From positions 434,001 to 498,000 of the forward strand of contig NZ_CP135027.1 of NCBI RefSeq assembly GCF_039392895.1: DNA of 64,000 nt, in the 5' to 3' direction. This stretch comes from Buchnera aphidicola (Mindarus keteleerifoliae). GTDB taxonomy: Bacteria > Pseudomonadota > Gammaproteobacteria > Enterobacterales > Enterobacteriaceae. The notes under the pieces are model-generated. The model made no database searches. It saw only the letters and a program-made list of their open reading frames with translations, and was not told the DNA's origin. Below, one piece after another: positions 10,517 through 22,308 of this stretch. Both the position numbers and the translations under genes were made by a program. How positions within the stretch are numbered: the stretch's first letter is position 1; each line of letters starts with the position of its first letter.

Positions 10517-10615
10517 GAAAAAAATGATTTTTTATTAACTTAAAATATAAAAAGTAAATTACTTTATTATATGTAATAATATTTTCATTAATTTCACAAA
10601 TAAACTATATTAATA

Positions 10616-11878
10616 ATGAATTATCAAATTTTTGCTAGAAAATATCGACCTCAATTATTAAAACAAGTTGTAGGTCAAAAAGTCGTCGTTGCTGCCTTAC
10701 ATAATAGTTTATCTCTAAATAGAATTCATCACTCTTGGATTTTTTCTGGAACTAGAGGAGTAGGAAAAACAAGTTTAGCTCGATTATTAGCTAAATGCTT
10801 AAACTGTTTATCTGGAATAACAGCTAATCCTTGTAGAATTTGTCAAAGCTGTAAAAACATAGAAAAAGGTTGCTCTTTGGATTTATTAGAAATAGATGCT
10901 GCTTCTAAAACAAAAGTTGAAGACATGCGCGAATTACTTGAAGGTTCTCAATACTCTCCAAATCAAAGCCGTTTTAAAATATATTTAATTGATGAAGTCC
11001 ATATGCTTTCTAAACATAGTTTTAATGCTTTACTTAAAATTTTAGAGGAACCTCCAGAACATATAAAATTTATCTTAGCTACAACTAATATAAGAAAAAT
11101 TCCAAATACTATTCTTTCAAGATGCTTTAAATTAAATTTACAAAAAATATCTTTTTTAAATATCAAAAATTATATTGAATACATTTTAAAAAAAGAAAAT
11201 ATTGAATTTGAATCTAGAGCAACAGAATTATTATCTATAGCATCAGATGGAAGTCTCAGAGATGCCCTTAATTTAATAGAACAAACAATTTCTATTGATT
11301 TTAAAAAAGTAAAAACAGAAAATGTATTAAAAATGATAGGAGGGCTAAATGATTACTATTCTTTCTTTTTAACTGAATCCATATTAACAAGAAATATTGA
11401 TAATTTTATATTAATTTTAAATCAGCTCGAAAGAAAAATAATCAAATGGGATGAATTATTAATTTCTGTATTAAAAGTATTACACTATATTGCCATGAAT
11501 CAGTTATCTCCTACTTTTTCTAAAAAAGAAAACATAGGAAAATACAAAAAAAATATATTACTAATATCAAAAAATATAGATACTAAAATAATACAACTAT
11601 TTTATAAAATAATATTGACTGGAAGAAAAGAGCTTCAATATTCTCCTACAGAAAAAATGGGTGTAGAAATGATTTTTTTAAGATTATTATCCATAGATCA
11701 AAAAAAATATATTGATTTATTCAAAAAAAAACAAAAAAACATCTTTAAAAAAAATGATATAAATAAAAAACAGATAAACTTCGTTGAATTAATACCTAAA
11801 AAAAAATTGAAATTAGAAGAAAAAATAGATATTGATAATATTTTAACTAAAGAACTTATTAAAAAAAAAAAAAAATAA
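10616..11878 (+). CDS. dnaX: DNA polymerase III clamp-loader subunit (gamma-like reading)
   Basis: AAA+ ATPase of the clamp loader. In frame it gives 420 residues, close to E. coli gamma (431) and shorter than tau (643). The N-terminal QIFARKYRP, Walker A GTRGVGKTS, four zinc-binding Cys (CLNC...CRICQSC) and Walker B LIDEVHML followed by the SRC motif are all present. The frame ends in LIKKKKK at a run of 15 A (11861-11875) with TAA at 11876. The -1 frame is open for 111 further codons. Slippage would make a 531-residue tau-like product (see the next entry). Confidence 0.93.
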   Translation: MNYQIFARKYRPQLLKQVVGQKVVVAALHNSLSLNRIHHSWIFSGTRGVGKTSLARLLAKCLNCLSGITANPCRICQSCKNIEKGCSLDLLEIDAASKTKVEDMRELLEGSQYSPNQSRFKIYLIDEVHMLSKHSFNALLKILEEPPEHIKFILATTNIRKIPNTILSRCFKLNLQKISFLNIKNYIEYILKKENIEFESRATELLSIASDGSLRDALNLIEQTISIDFKKVKTENVLKMIGGLNDYYSFFLTESILTRNIDNFILILNQLERKIIKWDELLISVLKVLHYIAMNQLSPTFSKKENIGKYKKNILLISKNIDTKIIQLFYKIILTGRKELQYSPTEKMGVEMIFLRLLSIDQKKYIDLFKKKQKNIFKKNDINKKQINFVELIPKKKLKLEEKIDIDNILTKELIKKKKK

Positions 11879-12210
11879 TCGATATAAAGAAAAAAATTAA
11901 TAAAAAAGTTATAATTAAGAATAATTACCTTTTAACGAATAATAAAAAAAAAATAAAAAAAAATAACGAAAAAAATAAAATTTTTGTAAAAAAAAACACT
12001 AATAATAATAAAACAAAATTGAAAAAAATAAGTAATTTAGATATTATAAAAAATGAAGATAATATACCAAAAGAAATAAAAAAAAAAGAATTCATCAATT
12101 CTAAAAAGAAAAAAAAAGAAATAAATATAAACGATAAAGAAATTAAAAAAATGCAAAAAATATTTCAAACAAATTTTGAAAAAATAGATGTCTCTATTTT
12201 TAATAAATAG
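11876..12210 (+). CDS. dnaX: -1 frame extension of dnaX (tau-like tail)
   Basis: This frame is open without a stop from the 15-A run to TAG at 12208, and no separate ribosome binding site is seen. Entered by a -1 shift or by one extra A in the mRNA, it adds 111 residues to DnaX. Most of it is a Lys/Asn-rich linker with no recognisable fold. The last residues (DKEIKKMQKIFQTNFEKIDV) follow the hydrophobic pattern of the E. coli tau C-terminus (NNIQTLRRFFDAELDEESI), which is the part known to bind the polymerase alpha subunit. I infer a shortened tau made by slippage. The alternatives are a one-base sequencing error in the A-run or decaying sequence. Confidence 0.65.
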
Positions 12211-12260
12211 TTTTCATTACGTCAAATTTTACATTATTTTACTAAAAAAACGAGAAAAAA

Positions 12261-12590
12261 ATGTTTAATAAAAATGGTTTAAATAACCTAATGAAACAAG
12301 CTCAACAAATGCAAGAAAAAATGAATAAAGTACAATCAGAAATGGCCAATGTAGAAGTTACCGGAGAGTCAGGTGCAGGATTAATCAAAATTACTATTAA
12401 TGGTGCTCACAATTGTAAAAAAATTGAAATAGACCGGAGTTTATTACTTGACGATAAAGAAATGTTGGAAGATCTCATTGTAGCTGCTTTTAATGATGCT
12501 TCAAGAAGAATTTCTGAAATTCAAAAACAAAAAATGTCTGATATGTCTAATAATATGTCTCTACCTTCTGGATTTTCTTTGCCATTTTGA
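12261..12590 (+). CDS. ybaB: YbaB/EbfC nucleoid-associated protein
   Basis: Small DNA-binding protein of 109 residues, the same length as in E. coli. The family pattern is clear: an N-terminal helix ([12 protein letters not shown]), the [16 protein letters not shown] strand region and a C-terminal helix. It forms dimers that coat DNA, but its exact role is unsettled. It follows dnaX as in E. coli, where recR comes next. recR is absent here: only 106 bp separate ybaB from htpG. Confidence 0.95.
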   Translation: MFNKNGLNNLMKQAQQMQEKMNKVQSEMANVEVTGESGAGLIKITINGAHNCKKIEIDRSLLLDDKEMLEDLIVAAFNDASRRISEIQKQKMSDMSNNMSLPSGFSLPF

Positions 12591-12696
12591 CATATACATT
12601 TTTATAAACTCAATGAATTGACTTAGTTAAATAATTTATTTTTTACAATAATTATTCAAACGTTCGTTTAATTTTTTATTATAGAAAGGAAAAAAT

Positions 12697-14580
12697 ATGG
12701 AAAAAATGAAGAAAGAAATTCATTCATTTCAATCAGAAGCTAAACAACTACTTCATTTGATGATTCATTCTCTTTATTCTAACAAAGAAATTTTTATAAG
12801 AGAAATAATATCAAACGCATCAGATGCCATTGACAAATTACGATTTCACTTTTTATCTCATCCTGAAACAAATAAAAGTAATATTGATTTTCAAATTTGC
12901 ATATCTGTAAATAAAGAAAAAAATACTCTTATTATTTCGGATAATGGAATAGGTATGAATAAAAATGAAGTAATTGAAAATTTAGGAACTATTGCAAAAT
13001 CTGGAACTAAAAAATTCATAAATGAATTAAAAAATAAAACAGAAGAAAAAAGTAACCTAATCGGTCAATTTGGAGTAGGATTTTATTCCTCTTTTATTGT
13101 TTCTAAAAAAGTAATAGTTCGAACTAAATCGATAAATTGTTCGGAAAAAGAAGGGGTTTTATGGGAATCTGATGGAAAGGGAAAATATACTATTCAAAAT
13201 ATCATTAAAAAAGAAACTGGAACAGAAATAATTTTATTTTTAAACGATTCAGAAAAAATTTTTCTTGAAGAATGGAAAATTAATAATATTGTAAAAAAAT
13301 ATTCTGATCATATCGACATTCCGGTAAAAATAAATTCATTTAATGAAAAAGAAAAAATATATTGTTTAAAACAAATTAATAGAGCAAAAGCAATATGGAG
13401 TTTAAAAAAATCAGAAATTAAAAAAGAAGAATATCAAAATTTTTATAAATACATAACCAATGATACTAATAATCCCTTAACATGGACGCACAATACAGTA
13501 GAAGGAACACTAGAATATACTAACTTGCTTTACATCCCTTCTAAAGCACCTTGGGATATGTGGAATAGAGAAAATAAATATGGTTTAAAATTATATGTCA
13601 AAAAAGTTTATATAATGGATGATGTTCAACAATTTTTACCAAATTATCTTAGATTTGTTCGAGGAATTATAGATTCTTATGATATGCCATTAAATGTTTC
13701 TCGAGAAATTTTACAGGAAAACAAAATTGTTAGTGGATTAAGAAAAACTTTAACGAAAAGAATTTTGTCTCTTCTTAATCAATTATTGATCAATAACCCA
13801 GAAAAATATCAAAAATTTTGGAACGAATTTGGATTAGTTTTAAAAGAAGGTATTGCTGAAGATTTTCAAAATAAGGAAACTATAGCAAATCTTTTAAGAT
13901 TTACGTCCATTTCTAATAACAAATCCGAACAAACAGTTTCATTAGAAAATTATATTAAAAATACAAAAAAAGAACAAGAAAAAATCTATTTTCTTACTGC
14001 AGACAATTATTTATCTGCTAAAAATAGTCCTCATTTAGAATTTTTTAAAAAAAATAACATAGATGTTCTTTTATTATCAGATAAAATTGATGAATGGATG
14101 ATGAATCATTTAACTGAATTTAAAGAAAAAAAATTTCAATCAATTAATAAAACTGACGAATCATTAAACAAACTAATACAAGAAGACAATAGTAATCAAA
14201 AAATACTTGAAAAAAATGAATTATTAAAAAAGATAAAAGAATCTTTAAGTGATAAAATAAAAGATGTAAAATTTACTAATAAACTTACTGATACCCCTGC
14301 TATTTTAGTAACTGATTCATCTGACATGAGTACACAAATGGCAAAATTATTTTCTGCAGCAGGTCAAAACCCATCTCCTATAAAATATATATTTGAAATT
14401 AATCCTAATCATGTTTTAATTAAACATATTAATAACATTACTGAAGAAAAAATATTGAAAGAATGGATACATTTGTTATTTGAAGAAGCACTATTAGTTG
14501 AAACAGGATCTTTAGAAGACCCAGCAAATTTCATATTTCGAATAAATAAATTATTAACTCAAAATATTTTTTCTACATAA
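12697..14580 (+). CDS. htpG: HtpG, Hsp90 family chaperone
   Basis: Cytosolic ATP-dependent chaperone of 627 residues (E. coli 624). The N-terminal GHKL ATPase shows EIISNASDA (36-44), DNGIGM (82-87) and GQFGVGF (123-129). The middle and C-terminal dimer domains are full length. The ribosome binding site AAAGGA precedes the ATG, and an internal Met4 could also serve. E. coli expresses the gene under sigma-32, but no clear heat-shock promoter is visible in the 106-bp spacer. Confidence 0.97.
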   Translation: MEKMKKEIHSFQSEAKQLLHLMIHSLYSNKEIFIREIISNASDAIDKLRFHFLSHPETNKSNIDFQICISVNKEKNTLIISDNGIGMNKNEVIENLGTIAKSGTKKFINELKNKTEEKSNLIGQFGVGFYSSFIVSKKVIVRTKSINCSEKEGVLWESDGKGKYTIQNIIKKETGTEIILFLNDSEKIFLEEWKINNIVKKYSDHIDIPVKINSFNEKEKIYCLKQINRAKAIWSLKKSEIKKEEYQNFYKYITNDTNNPLTWTHNTVEGTLEYTNLLYIPSKAPWDMWNRENKYGLKLYVKKVYIMDDVQQFLPNYLRFVRGIIDSYDMPLNVSREILQENKIVSGLRKTLTKRILSLLNQLLINNPEKYQKFWNEFGLVLKEGIAEDFQNKETIANLLRFTSISNNKSEQTVSLENYIKNTKKEQEKIYFLTADNYLSAKNSPHLEFFKKNNIDVLLLSDKIDEWMMNHLTEFKEKKFQSINKTDESLNKLIQEDNSNQKILEKNELLKKIKESLSDKIKDVKFTNKLTDTPAILVTDSSDMSTQMAKLFSAAGQNPSPIKYIFEINPNHVLIKHINNITEEKILKEWIHLLFEEALLVETGSLEDPANFIFRINKLLTQNIFST

Positions 14581-14674
14581 AAAAATATTTATCTTGAGAA
14601 AAATTAATAATCTTTATCAAAAAAGTAAAAAAGGATTTTTTCTACATTAAAATTTATGATGATACTATTTTAAA

Positions 14675-15334
14675 ATGAAAATAATTTTATTAGGAGCTCC
14701 TGGAACAGGAAAGGGAACTCAAGCCAAATATATTAGTGTTAAATATCATATTCCGCATATCTCCACTGGAGATATGCTCAGAAAAGAAATTGATAAAAAA
14801 ACAAACTTAGGAAAAATTATTAAAAGTTCAATCTCGAAAGGAAAATTAATTTCAGATGATATTTTATTTTTATTAATAAAATCTAGAATTAAAAAAAAAG
14901 ATTGTAAAAATGGTTTTTTATTGGATGGATTTCCAAGAACCTTATGTCAAGCAATATATTTAAAAAATAAAAATATAAAAATAAATATAGTTTTAAACTT
15001 TATCGTTCCAAAAAATATATTAATACAAAGAATTGTTGGAAGAATGATTCATATATCGTCTGGAAGAATATATCATACTCAATTTAATCCTCCCAAGAAA
15101 AAAGGAATAGATGATGTAACAGGAGAACCTCTTATTCGTAGAAAAGATGATAATGTTATATCTTTAAAATATAGATTATTAGAATACAGAAAAAAAACAG
15201 TTCCTTTAATTAAGTTCTATATTAAAGAAAAAAAACTAAAAAATTTAAACTATTATGAAATAGACGGGTGTAAAAATTCCAAGGAAATAAATAATTTATT
15301 GGACAAATTATTTTTTGAAAATAAAAAAAATTAA
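14675..15334 (+). CDS. adk: Adenylate kinase
   Basis: Catalyses ATP + AMP = 2 ADP in the cytosol. The 219 residues compare with 214 in E. coli. P-loop GAPGTGKGT is at 7-15, the AMP-binding segment STGDMLR follows, then DGFPRT and the long LID domain (IVGRMIH...RKDD). No clear ribosome binding site precedes the ATG, but the N-terminus aligns with E. coli (MRIILLGAPG). It follows htpG as in E. coli. Confidence 0.97.
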   Translation: MKIILLGAPGTGKGTQAKYISVKYHIPHISTGDMLRKEIDKKTNLGKIIKSSISKGKLISDDILFLLIKSRIKKKDCKNGFLLDGFPRTLCQAIYLKNKNIKINIVLNFIVPKNILIQRIVGRMIHISSGRIYHTQFNPPKKKGIDDVTGEPLIRRKDDNVISLKYRLLEYRKKTVPLIKFYIKEKKLKNLNYYEIDGCKNSKEINNLLDKLFFENKKN

Positions 15335-15340
15335 AAGATA

Positions 15341-15417
15341 TGGTGCGCTTTACAGGATTTGAACCTGTGACCTACAGCTTAGAAGGCTGCTGCTCTATCC
15401 AACTGAGCTAAAAGCGC
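15341..15417 (-). tRNA. tRNA-Arg (anticodon TCT)
   Basis: Minus-strand cloverleaf: acceptor GCGCTTT pairs with AAAGCGC, D arm GCTC/GAGC, anticodon loop CTTCTAA with anticodon TCT, and T loop GGTTCAAATCC. The 3' CCA is encoded and the discriminator base is A. It corresponds to E. coli argU, which also sits beside folD. It lies antisense between adk and folD. Confidence 0.95.
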
Positions 15418-15586
15418 TTTAAACTTTTTATTTTTATATCTAAGAAACTTATTCTATATCTCAAAACATAGAAAATCAATTTTTTTTTTAAAAGTTATAT
15501 ATAAATCATATTTATATCTTAAAAAAAAATATTTTTTACGATTTTGTGTTAATATATATTAACAAAAATTTTAAAAATGTTTAAAA

Positions 15587-16474
15587 ATGTTTGCTAAAAT
15601 AATTGATGGAAAAAAAATTGCTCAAAAAATTGAATTTAATATTTTAAAAAAAATAAAAAATTTTGTTAAATTTGGAGATAAACCACCTGGTTTGTCAATA
15701 ATTTCAGTAGGAAACAATCCTGCATCTAGTCTATATATCAAAAAAAAAAGAGAGGCTTGTCAAAGAGTGGGTATCAATTTTACTCATTGGAAGTTTTCTT
15801 CAAAAACACAGGAAAACCAAATTATAAAATTAATAAAAAAACTAAATGAAGATCCTTTTACACATGGAATATTAATTCAATTTCCAATACATGAAAAATT
15901 AAATTCTTTAAAAATTATTAGTTATATATCTCCAAAAAAAGATGTTGATGGACTTCATCCTTTCAACATTGGTTGTTTAGTACAAAAAAATCCTACTTTT
16001 AGACCTTGTACTCCAAAAGGAATCATTACCCTATTAAAAAAAGAAAAAATTAATTTAAGAAGTTTACATGGTGTAATCATAGGAGCATCTAATATAGTAG
16101 GAAGACCTATGAGTCTGGAGTTATTACTTGCAGGATGTACTACTACTATCACTCATAGATTCACAAAAGATTTAAAAACACACACAAAAACAGCCGATCT
16201 TTTAATTGTTGCCGTAGGAAAACCATTTTTTATCAACAAAAGTTGGATTAAAAAAGGATCTATTATTATAGATGTAGGAATTAATAAATTGAAAAATAAT
16301 AAAATTGTCGGAGATGTTGATTTTCTTTCTGCTGCTTCTAAAGCATCTTATATTACACCGGTTCCTGGTGGAGTTGGACCAATGACTATTATTAGTTTAT
16401 TAGAAAATACAGTAAAAGCTTATTTATATGAAAAAAATAAAAAATATCTACTTTTTTCTCCAAGTTGTAAATAA
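15587..16474 (+). CDS. folD: FolD methylene-THF dehydrogenase/cyclohydrolase
   Basis: Bifunctional enzyme interconverting 5,10-methylene-THF and 10-formyl-THF, the formyl donor used by Fmt (also in this window). The 295 residues compare with 288 in E. coli. Visible: [11 protein letters not shown] with the catalytic Lys, DVDGLHPFN, the NADP-binding GASNIVGRP and [10 protein letters not shown]. Its last 27 bases overlap the end of cysS on the opposite strand. Confidence 0.97.
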   Translation: MFAKIIDGKKIAQKIEFNILKKIKNFVKFGDKPPGLSIISVGNNPASSLYIKKKREACQRVGINFTHWKFSSKTQENQIIKLIKKLNEDPFTHGILIQFPIHEKLNSLKIISYISPKKDVDGLHPFNIGCLVQKNPTFRPCTPKGIITLLKKEKINLRSLHGVIIGASNIVGRPMSLELLLAGCTTTITHRFTKDLKTHTKTADLLIVAVGKPFFINKSWIKKGSIIIDVGINKLKNNKIVGDVDFLSAASKASYITPVPGGVGPMTIISLLENTVKAYLYEKNKKYLLFSPSCK

Positions 16475-17836
16475 TTTATGATCTTCTAAAATTATTCCAA
16501 ATTTAAATAACTTTTCTCTAATATTATCTGATAACTTCCACATTTTTAACTTTCTTGCTATATTTCTTTCTTTTATTAAAGAATTGATTTCTTCTTTTGA
16601 TTTCATTTTTGATTTTTTTCTTAAAAAATCTTCAGGATCATAAGAAAAAAATCCAAGAACTTTTCCTAATTTTCTTAACAAATTAGAAAATTTTTTAACT
16701 TCTTTAAATTTATTTTGATTTTTTAACATATTAATTTTTTTAGAAATAGCATGTAATACAGACAAAGCTTTCGGAGTATTAAAATCATCTTGCATAGCTT
16801 CTTCAAATGCAATCGAATATTCATTTTGAAAATAATAATTTTTTTTTTCTATTTTGGTATTTCTAAGTGAGTTATATAAACTTTTCAAAGAAAGAGCAGA
16901 TTTTTTAATGTTATTTTCACAATAACTTAACGGTCTTCTATAATGAGTAGACATTAAAAAATATCGTAAACTTTCCCCGTCATACGTAGATAACAGATCT
17001 TTTAACAAAATAAAATTATTTAATGATTTAGACATTTTTTTATTGTTAAGTATTACCATACCAGAATGTATCCAATAATTTATCTTGGATCTTTTTTTTA
17101 AACAATTAAATTGTGAATTTTCATTTTCGTGATGAGGAAATAAAAGATCTATTCCTCCTCCATGAATATCTAATTTATTTCCAAACTTAATAGAAGAAAT
17201 AGTTGTACATTCTATATGCCATCCAGGCCTTCCTTGTCCCCAAGGAGATTTCCAACTAAATTTTTCCGAAGGTAATGTTTTTTTCCATAAAACAAAATCT
17301 AAAGGATTTTTTTTTTCTTTATTAACTTTTATTCTTTTGCCTACTTTTAACTTTTTCAAGAACTGATTAGATAATTTTCCATAGTTTTTATAACTATCTA
17401 CTGAAAACATGACATCTCCATTATTTTGAATATAAGCATGATTATTTTTTAATAATTTATTTATAATTTTAATTATTTCATTAATGCATTCACTTACTTT
17501 TGGTTCAAAATCTGGAGATAAAATATTTAATAAAGAAAAGTCATTCTGCATATTTTTTATCATTCGATTAGTAAATTTTTCAATAGTTTCATTATTTTTT
17601 TTAACTACATTAATAATTTTATCATCTATATCTGTAATATTTCTCACATACTTTGTTTTATAACCTAAATGACGAAAATAGCGAAATATCATATCAAATA
17701 TAACGAATGTTCTTCCATGTCCTATATGACAGTAATTATAAACTGTTACTCCACATACATACATATTGACTATATTTTTTTTGATAGGTATAAACGTTTC
17801 TTTTAAACGAGTAATAGTGTTAAAAATTTTTAGCAT
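16448..17836 (-). CDS. cysS: Cysteinyl-tRNA synthetase
   Basis: Class I synthetase charging tRNA-Cys, 462 residues (E. coli 461). HIGH signature at 37-40 and KMSKS at 267-271. Zinc ligands Cys28, Cys210, His235 and the nearby Glu are in place ([19 protein letters not shown]). An A10 run codes part of a lysine stretch. It is convergent with folD, with a 27-bp overlap of coding ends. Next to folD as in E. coli. Confidence 0.97.
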   Translation of the reverse strand: MLKIFNTITRLKETFIPIKKNIVNMYVCGVTVYNYCHIGHGRTFVIFDMIFRYFRHLGYKTKYVRNITDIDDKIINVVKKNNETIEKFTNRMIKNMQNDFSLLNILSPDFEPKVSECINEIIKIINKLLKNNHAYIQNNGDVMFSVDSYKNYGKLSNQFLKKLKVGKRIKVNKEKKNPLDFVLWKKTLPSEKFSWKSPWGQGRPGWHIECTTISSIKFGNKLDIHGGGIDLLFPHHENENSQFNCLKKRSKINYWIHSGMVILNNKKMSKSLNNFILLKDLLSTYDGESLRYFLMSTHYRRPLSYCENNIKKSALSLKSLYNSLRNTKIEKKNYYFQNEYSIAFEEAMQDDFNTPKALSVLHAISKKINMLKNQNKFKEVKKFSNLLRKLGKVLGFFSYDPEDFLRKKSKMKSKEEINSLIKERNIARKLKMWKLSDNIREKLFKFGIILEDHKLFTTWRKK

Positions 17837-18145
17837 AAAAAAATTTATAAAGAAAATTCGATTGTGTATGTCATAGTATAATATACTATCATATTAATAT
17901 TTCAAATATGTTACTATATATAAATTTTATATTTTTTAAAATGTTTTTTAGTGTTCGAGCATTTTAAATTTAAAACACTTAACTTAACTTATTTTTTTCT
18001 AATATTTTATATAATTGTCAATAACTTTTATTCTAATAAAAATTAATGAATATCTTATATGTACTTATTTTTTATATTAAACAAAAAAATTTATTTTTTA
18101 ATTTATAAAATTTATTTAAATGCATTTTATACAACAGGTATTTTT
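17837..18145. other. Spacer between cysS and ybeD
   Basis: 309 bp of divergent spacer between cysS (minus) and ybeD (plus). A TATAAT at 18010-18015 could serve ybeD, but no good -35 stands at the right distance. A short ORF start at 18059 in the ybeD frame is not supported (see ybeD). No other gene or RNA is recognisable. Confidence 0.5.
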
Positions 18146-18409
18146 ATGAAAACTAAATTGGAAGAACTATTAAAATTTCCATGTTCTTTTACCTATAAAG
18201 TAATAGGATTGGCTAAACCAGAATTGGTTGACCAATTAATTAAAGTAATTCAACTAAGAATTCCAGGAGATTATATACCTCAGATAAAATCAAGTAATAA
18301 AGGAACATACATTTCTATTTCTATTACTGTTTTTGCGAACAACTTTGAACAAATAGAAAATCTATATTATGATATAAGCAAAATAAATATGGTTAGAATG
18401 GTTTTATAA
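18146..18409 (+). CDS. ybeD: YbeD (DUF493) family protein
   Basis: Conserved 87-residue protein of unclear role, in a family with a small ferredoxin-like fold. From ATG 18146 it reads MKTKLEELLKFPCSFTYKV and ends KINMVRMVL, matching E. coli YbeD end to end at the same length. The in-frame ATG 29 codons upstream has no ribosome binding site and no homology, while AGG lies 7 bases before 18146. lipB and lipA, its E. coli neighbours, are not here. Confidence 0.93.
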   Translation: MKTKLEELLKFPCSFTYKVIGLAKPELVDQLIKVIQLRIPGDYIPQIKSSNKGTYISISITVFANNFEQIENLYYDISKINMVRMVL

Positions 18410-18423
18410 TAATAAAATATTTC

Positions 18424-18468
18424 TTAAAAAAAAATATTACGATGCAGAATATACTGTATCGTAATATT
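18424..18468 (-). terminator. Rho-independent terminator of cspE
   Basis: Perfect 11-bp arms AATATTACGAT (18433-18443) and ATCGTAATATT (18458-18468), extended by CAG/CTG inside with one mismatch, loop AATATA. On the minus strand the stem runs directly into a T-rich tract (about nine T). It lies 31 bases past the cspE stop. Confidence 0.8.
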
Positions 18469-18498
18469 AGTTGAATTCTTGTAAAATTTAATTAAAAA

Positions 18499-18708
18499 TT
18501 ACAAACTGATAACGTTAGCAGCAGATGGTCCTTTTGCTCCTTCAGTGATTTCAAATTCAACACTTTGGCCTTCTGCCAATGTTTTAAATCCATTACTTTG
18601 AATTGCTGAAAAATGAACAAAAACATCTTTACTTCCATCTTCAGGAGTAATAAAACCAAATCCTTTAGACTCATTAAACCACTTAACATTACCTTTAATC
18701 TTGGACAT
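18499..18708 (-). CDS. cspE: Cold-shock-family RNA-binding protein CspE
   Basis: A 69-residue OB-fold RNA chaperone. Both RNP motifs are visible: KGFGFITP and DVFVHFSAI. The N-terminus [19 protein letters not shown] and the [10 protein letters not shown] tail match E. coli CspE better than CspC (MAKIKGQ...). The ribosome binding site AAAGGT precedes the ATG. It lies near ybeD as in E. coli and has its own terminator. CspE can act as a transcription antiterminator in E. coli. Confidence 0.95.
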   Translation of the reverse strand: MSKIKGNVKWFNESKGFGFITPEDGSKDVFVHFSAIQSNGFKTLAEGQSVEFEITEGAKGPSAANVISL

Positions 18709-18779
18709 CTATATTACCTTTACGTGAAAAAAATAAACTGTTCGTATTTTATAAGAAAAAAATAACTTTATTATTTACT

Positions 18780-18805
18780 AAATATAGTATATATATACTA
18801 TATTT
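18780..18805. repeat. 26-bp perfect palindrome between 5S rRNA and cspE
   Basis: The arms AAATATAGTATAT and ATATACTATATTT are exact reverse complements. It lies about 40 bases past the 5S 3' end and about 70 bases before cspE, both on the minus strand. It could be the rRNA terminator hairpin, although no T-run follows at once, or an element in front of cspE. Confidence 0.5.
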
Positions 18806-18846
18806 TTCTTATTTTTAATATGTAAATCAAATAAAATATTTTTTAT

Positions 18847-18962
18847 ACCTGGCAATTTCCTACTCTCACACGGGGAGACCCCGTACTACCATCGGCGTTA
18901 TAGTATTTCACTTCTGAGTTCGGAATGGATTCAGGTGGTACCACTACACTATTTTTGCCAGG
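18847..18962 (-). rRNA. rrf: 5S ribosomal RNA
   Basis: The minus strand gives a 5S of about 116 nt whose ends ACCTGGCA and TGCCAGGT pair. Inside are GGTACCACCTGA, CCGAACTCAGAAGTGAAA and GCCGATGGTAGTACGGGGTC, all diagnostic of enterobacterial 5S. The 23S gene lies about 60 bases upstream in the same transcript. Confidence 0.95.
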
Positions 18963-18987
18963 TATTTAAAACACTTATTTTAAAAAT

Positions 18988-19024
18988 AAATTCGGTAAAT
19001 TTAAAAAAACAACTTTGGTGTTAC

Positions 19025-19033
<9 letters not shown>
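18988..19033. repeat. 3' half of the 23S processing stem
   Basis: The 21 bases at 19013-19033 are the exact reverse complement of 21943-21963 at the other end of 23S. A further 10 bases (AAATTCGGTA, 18988-18997) pair with 21976-21985. In the precursor this forms the long helix that RNase III cuts in other bacteria. Confidence 0.8.
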
Positions 19034-21942
<2,909 letters not shown>

Positions 21943-21950
<8 letters not shown>

Positions 21951-21985
21951 TGTAACACCAAAGATGTTTTAATTATACCGAATTT
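21943..21985. repeat. 5' half of the 23S processing stem
   Basis: Reverse-complement partner of 18988-19033: 21 exact base pairs (21943-21963) plus a second block of 10 (21976-21985) across an internal loop. Confidence 0.8.
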
Positions 21986-22085
21986 TAAAAGAACTAAATT
22001 GCAAAACAACTACTAACTCGTTACAATCCTACACTATTTTTATAAAATATACAAATTTATTTTAAAAAAAATTAAACATAAAAAA

Positions 22086-22157
22086 TGTCTCCTAGGGGAT
22101 TTGAACCCCTGTTGCCGCCGTGAAAGGGCGATGTCCTAACCACTAGACGAAAGAGAC
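22086..22157 (-). tRNA. tRNA-Glu (anticodon TTC)
   Basis: Minus-strand cloverleaf: acceptor GTCTCTT/AGGAGAC, anticodon loop CTTTCAC with anticodon TTC, T arm AGGGG TTCAAAT CCCCT. The anticodon arm and T stem match E. coli tRNA-Glu almost exactly. The discriminator is A and CCA is not encoded, so the CCA-adding enzyme is needed. It sits upstream of 23S in one transcription unit. Confidence 0.96.
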
Positions 22158-22222
22158 TAATAAAAAAAGAATTCAATCTTTCTTTAATAATTAACTCAAA
22201 AATCACAATTATTAAGTTAGTT

Positions 22223-22250
22223 ATCTTACCTTAGTAAAAAAAAGAGTCAA
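22223..22250 (-). promoter_or_regulatory. Promoter for tRNA-Glu-23S-5S
   Basis: On the minus strand TTGACT (22245-22250), a 16-base spacer and TAAGAT (22223-22228) lie in the 151-bp gap between aroE and tRNA-Glu. This is the best sigma-70-like promoter here and would start the transcript about 60 bases before the tRNA. Read-through from aroE is also possible. Confidence 0.55.
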
Positions 22251-22308
22251 GTTTTTTTACATTTTAATTTCAAAAATCAAATTTAAAATTTAACAAAAAT
22301 AAAAATAT

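Noticed and set aside
12019-12210. A separate 63-residue gene starting at TTG
   Set aside because: No ribosome binding site, and the same frame is open back to the dnaX A-run; better read as the dnaX extension.
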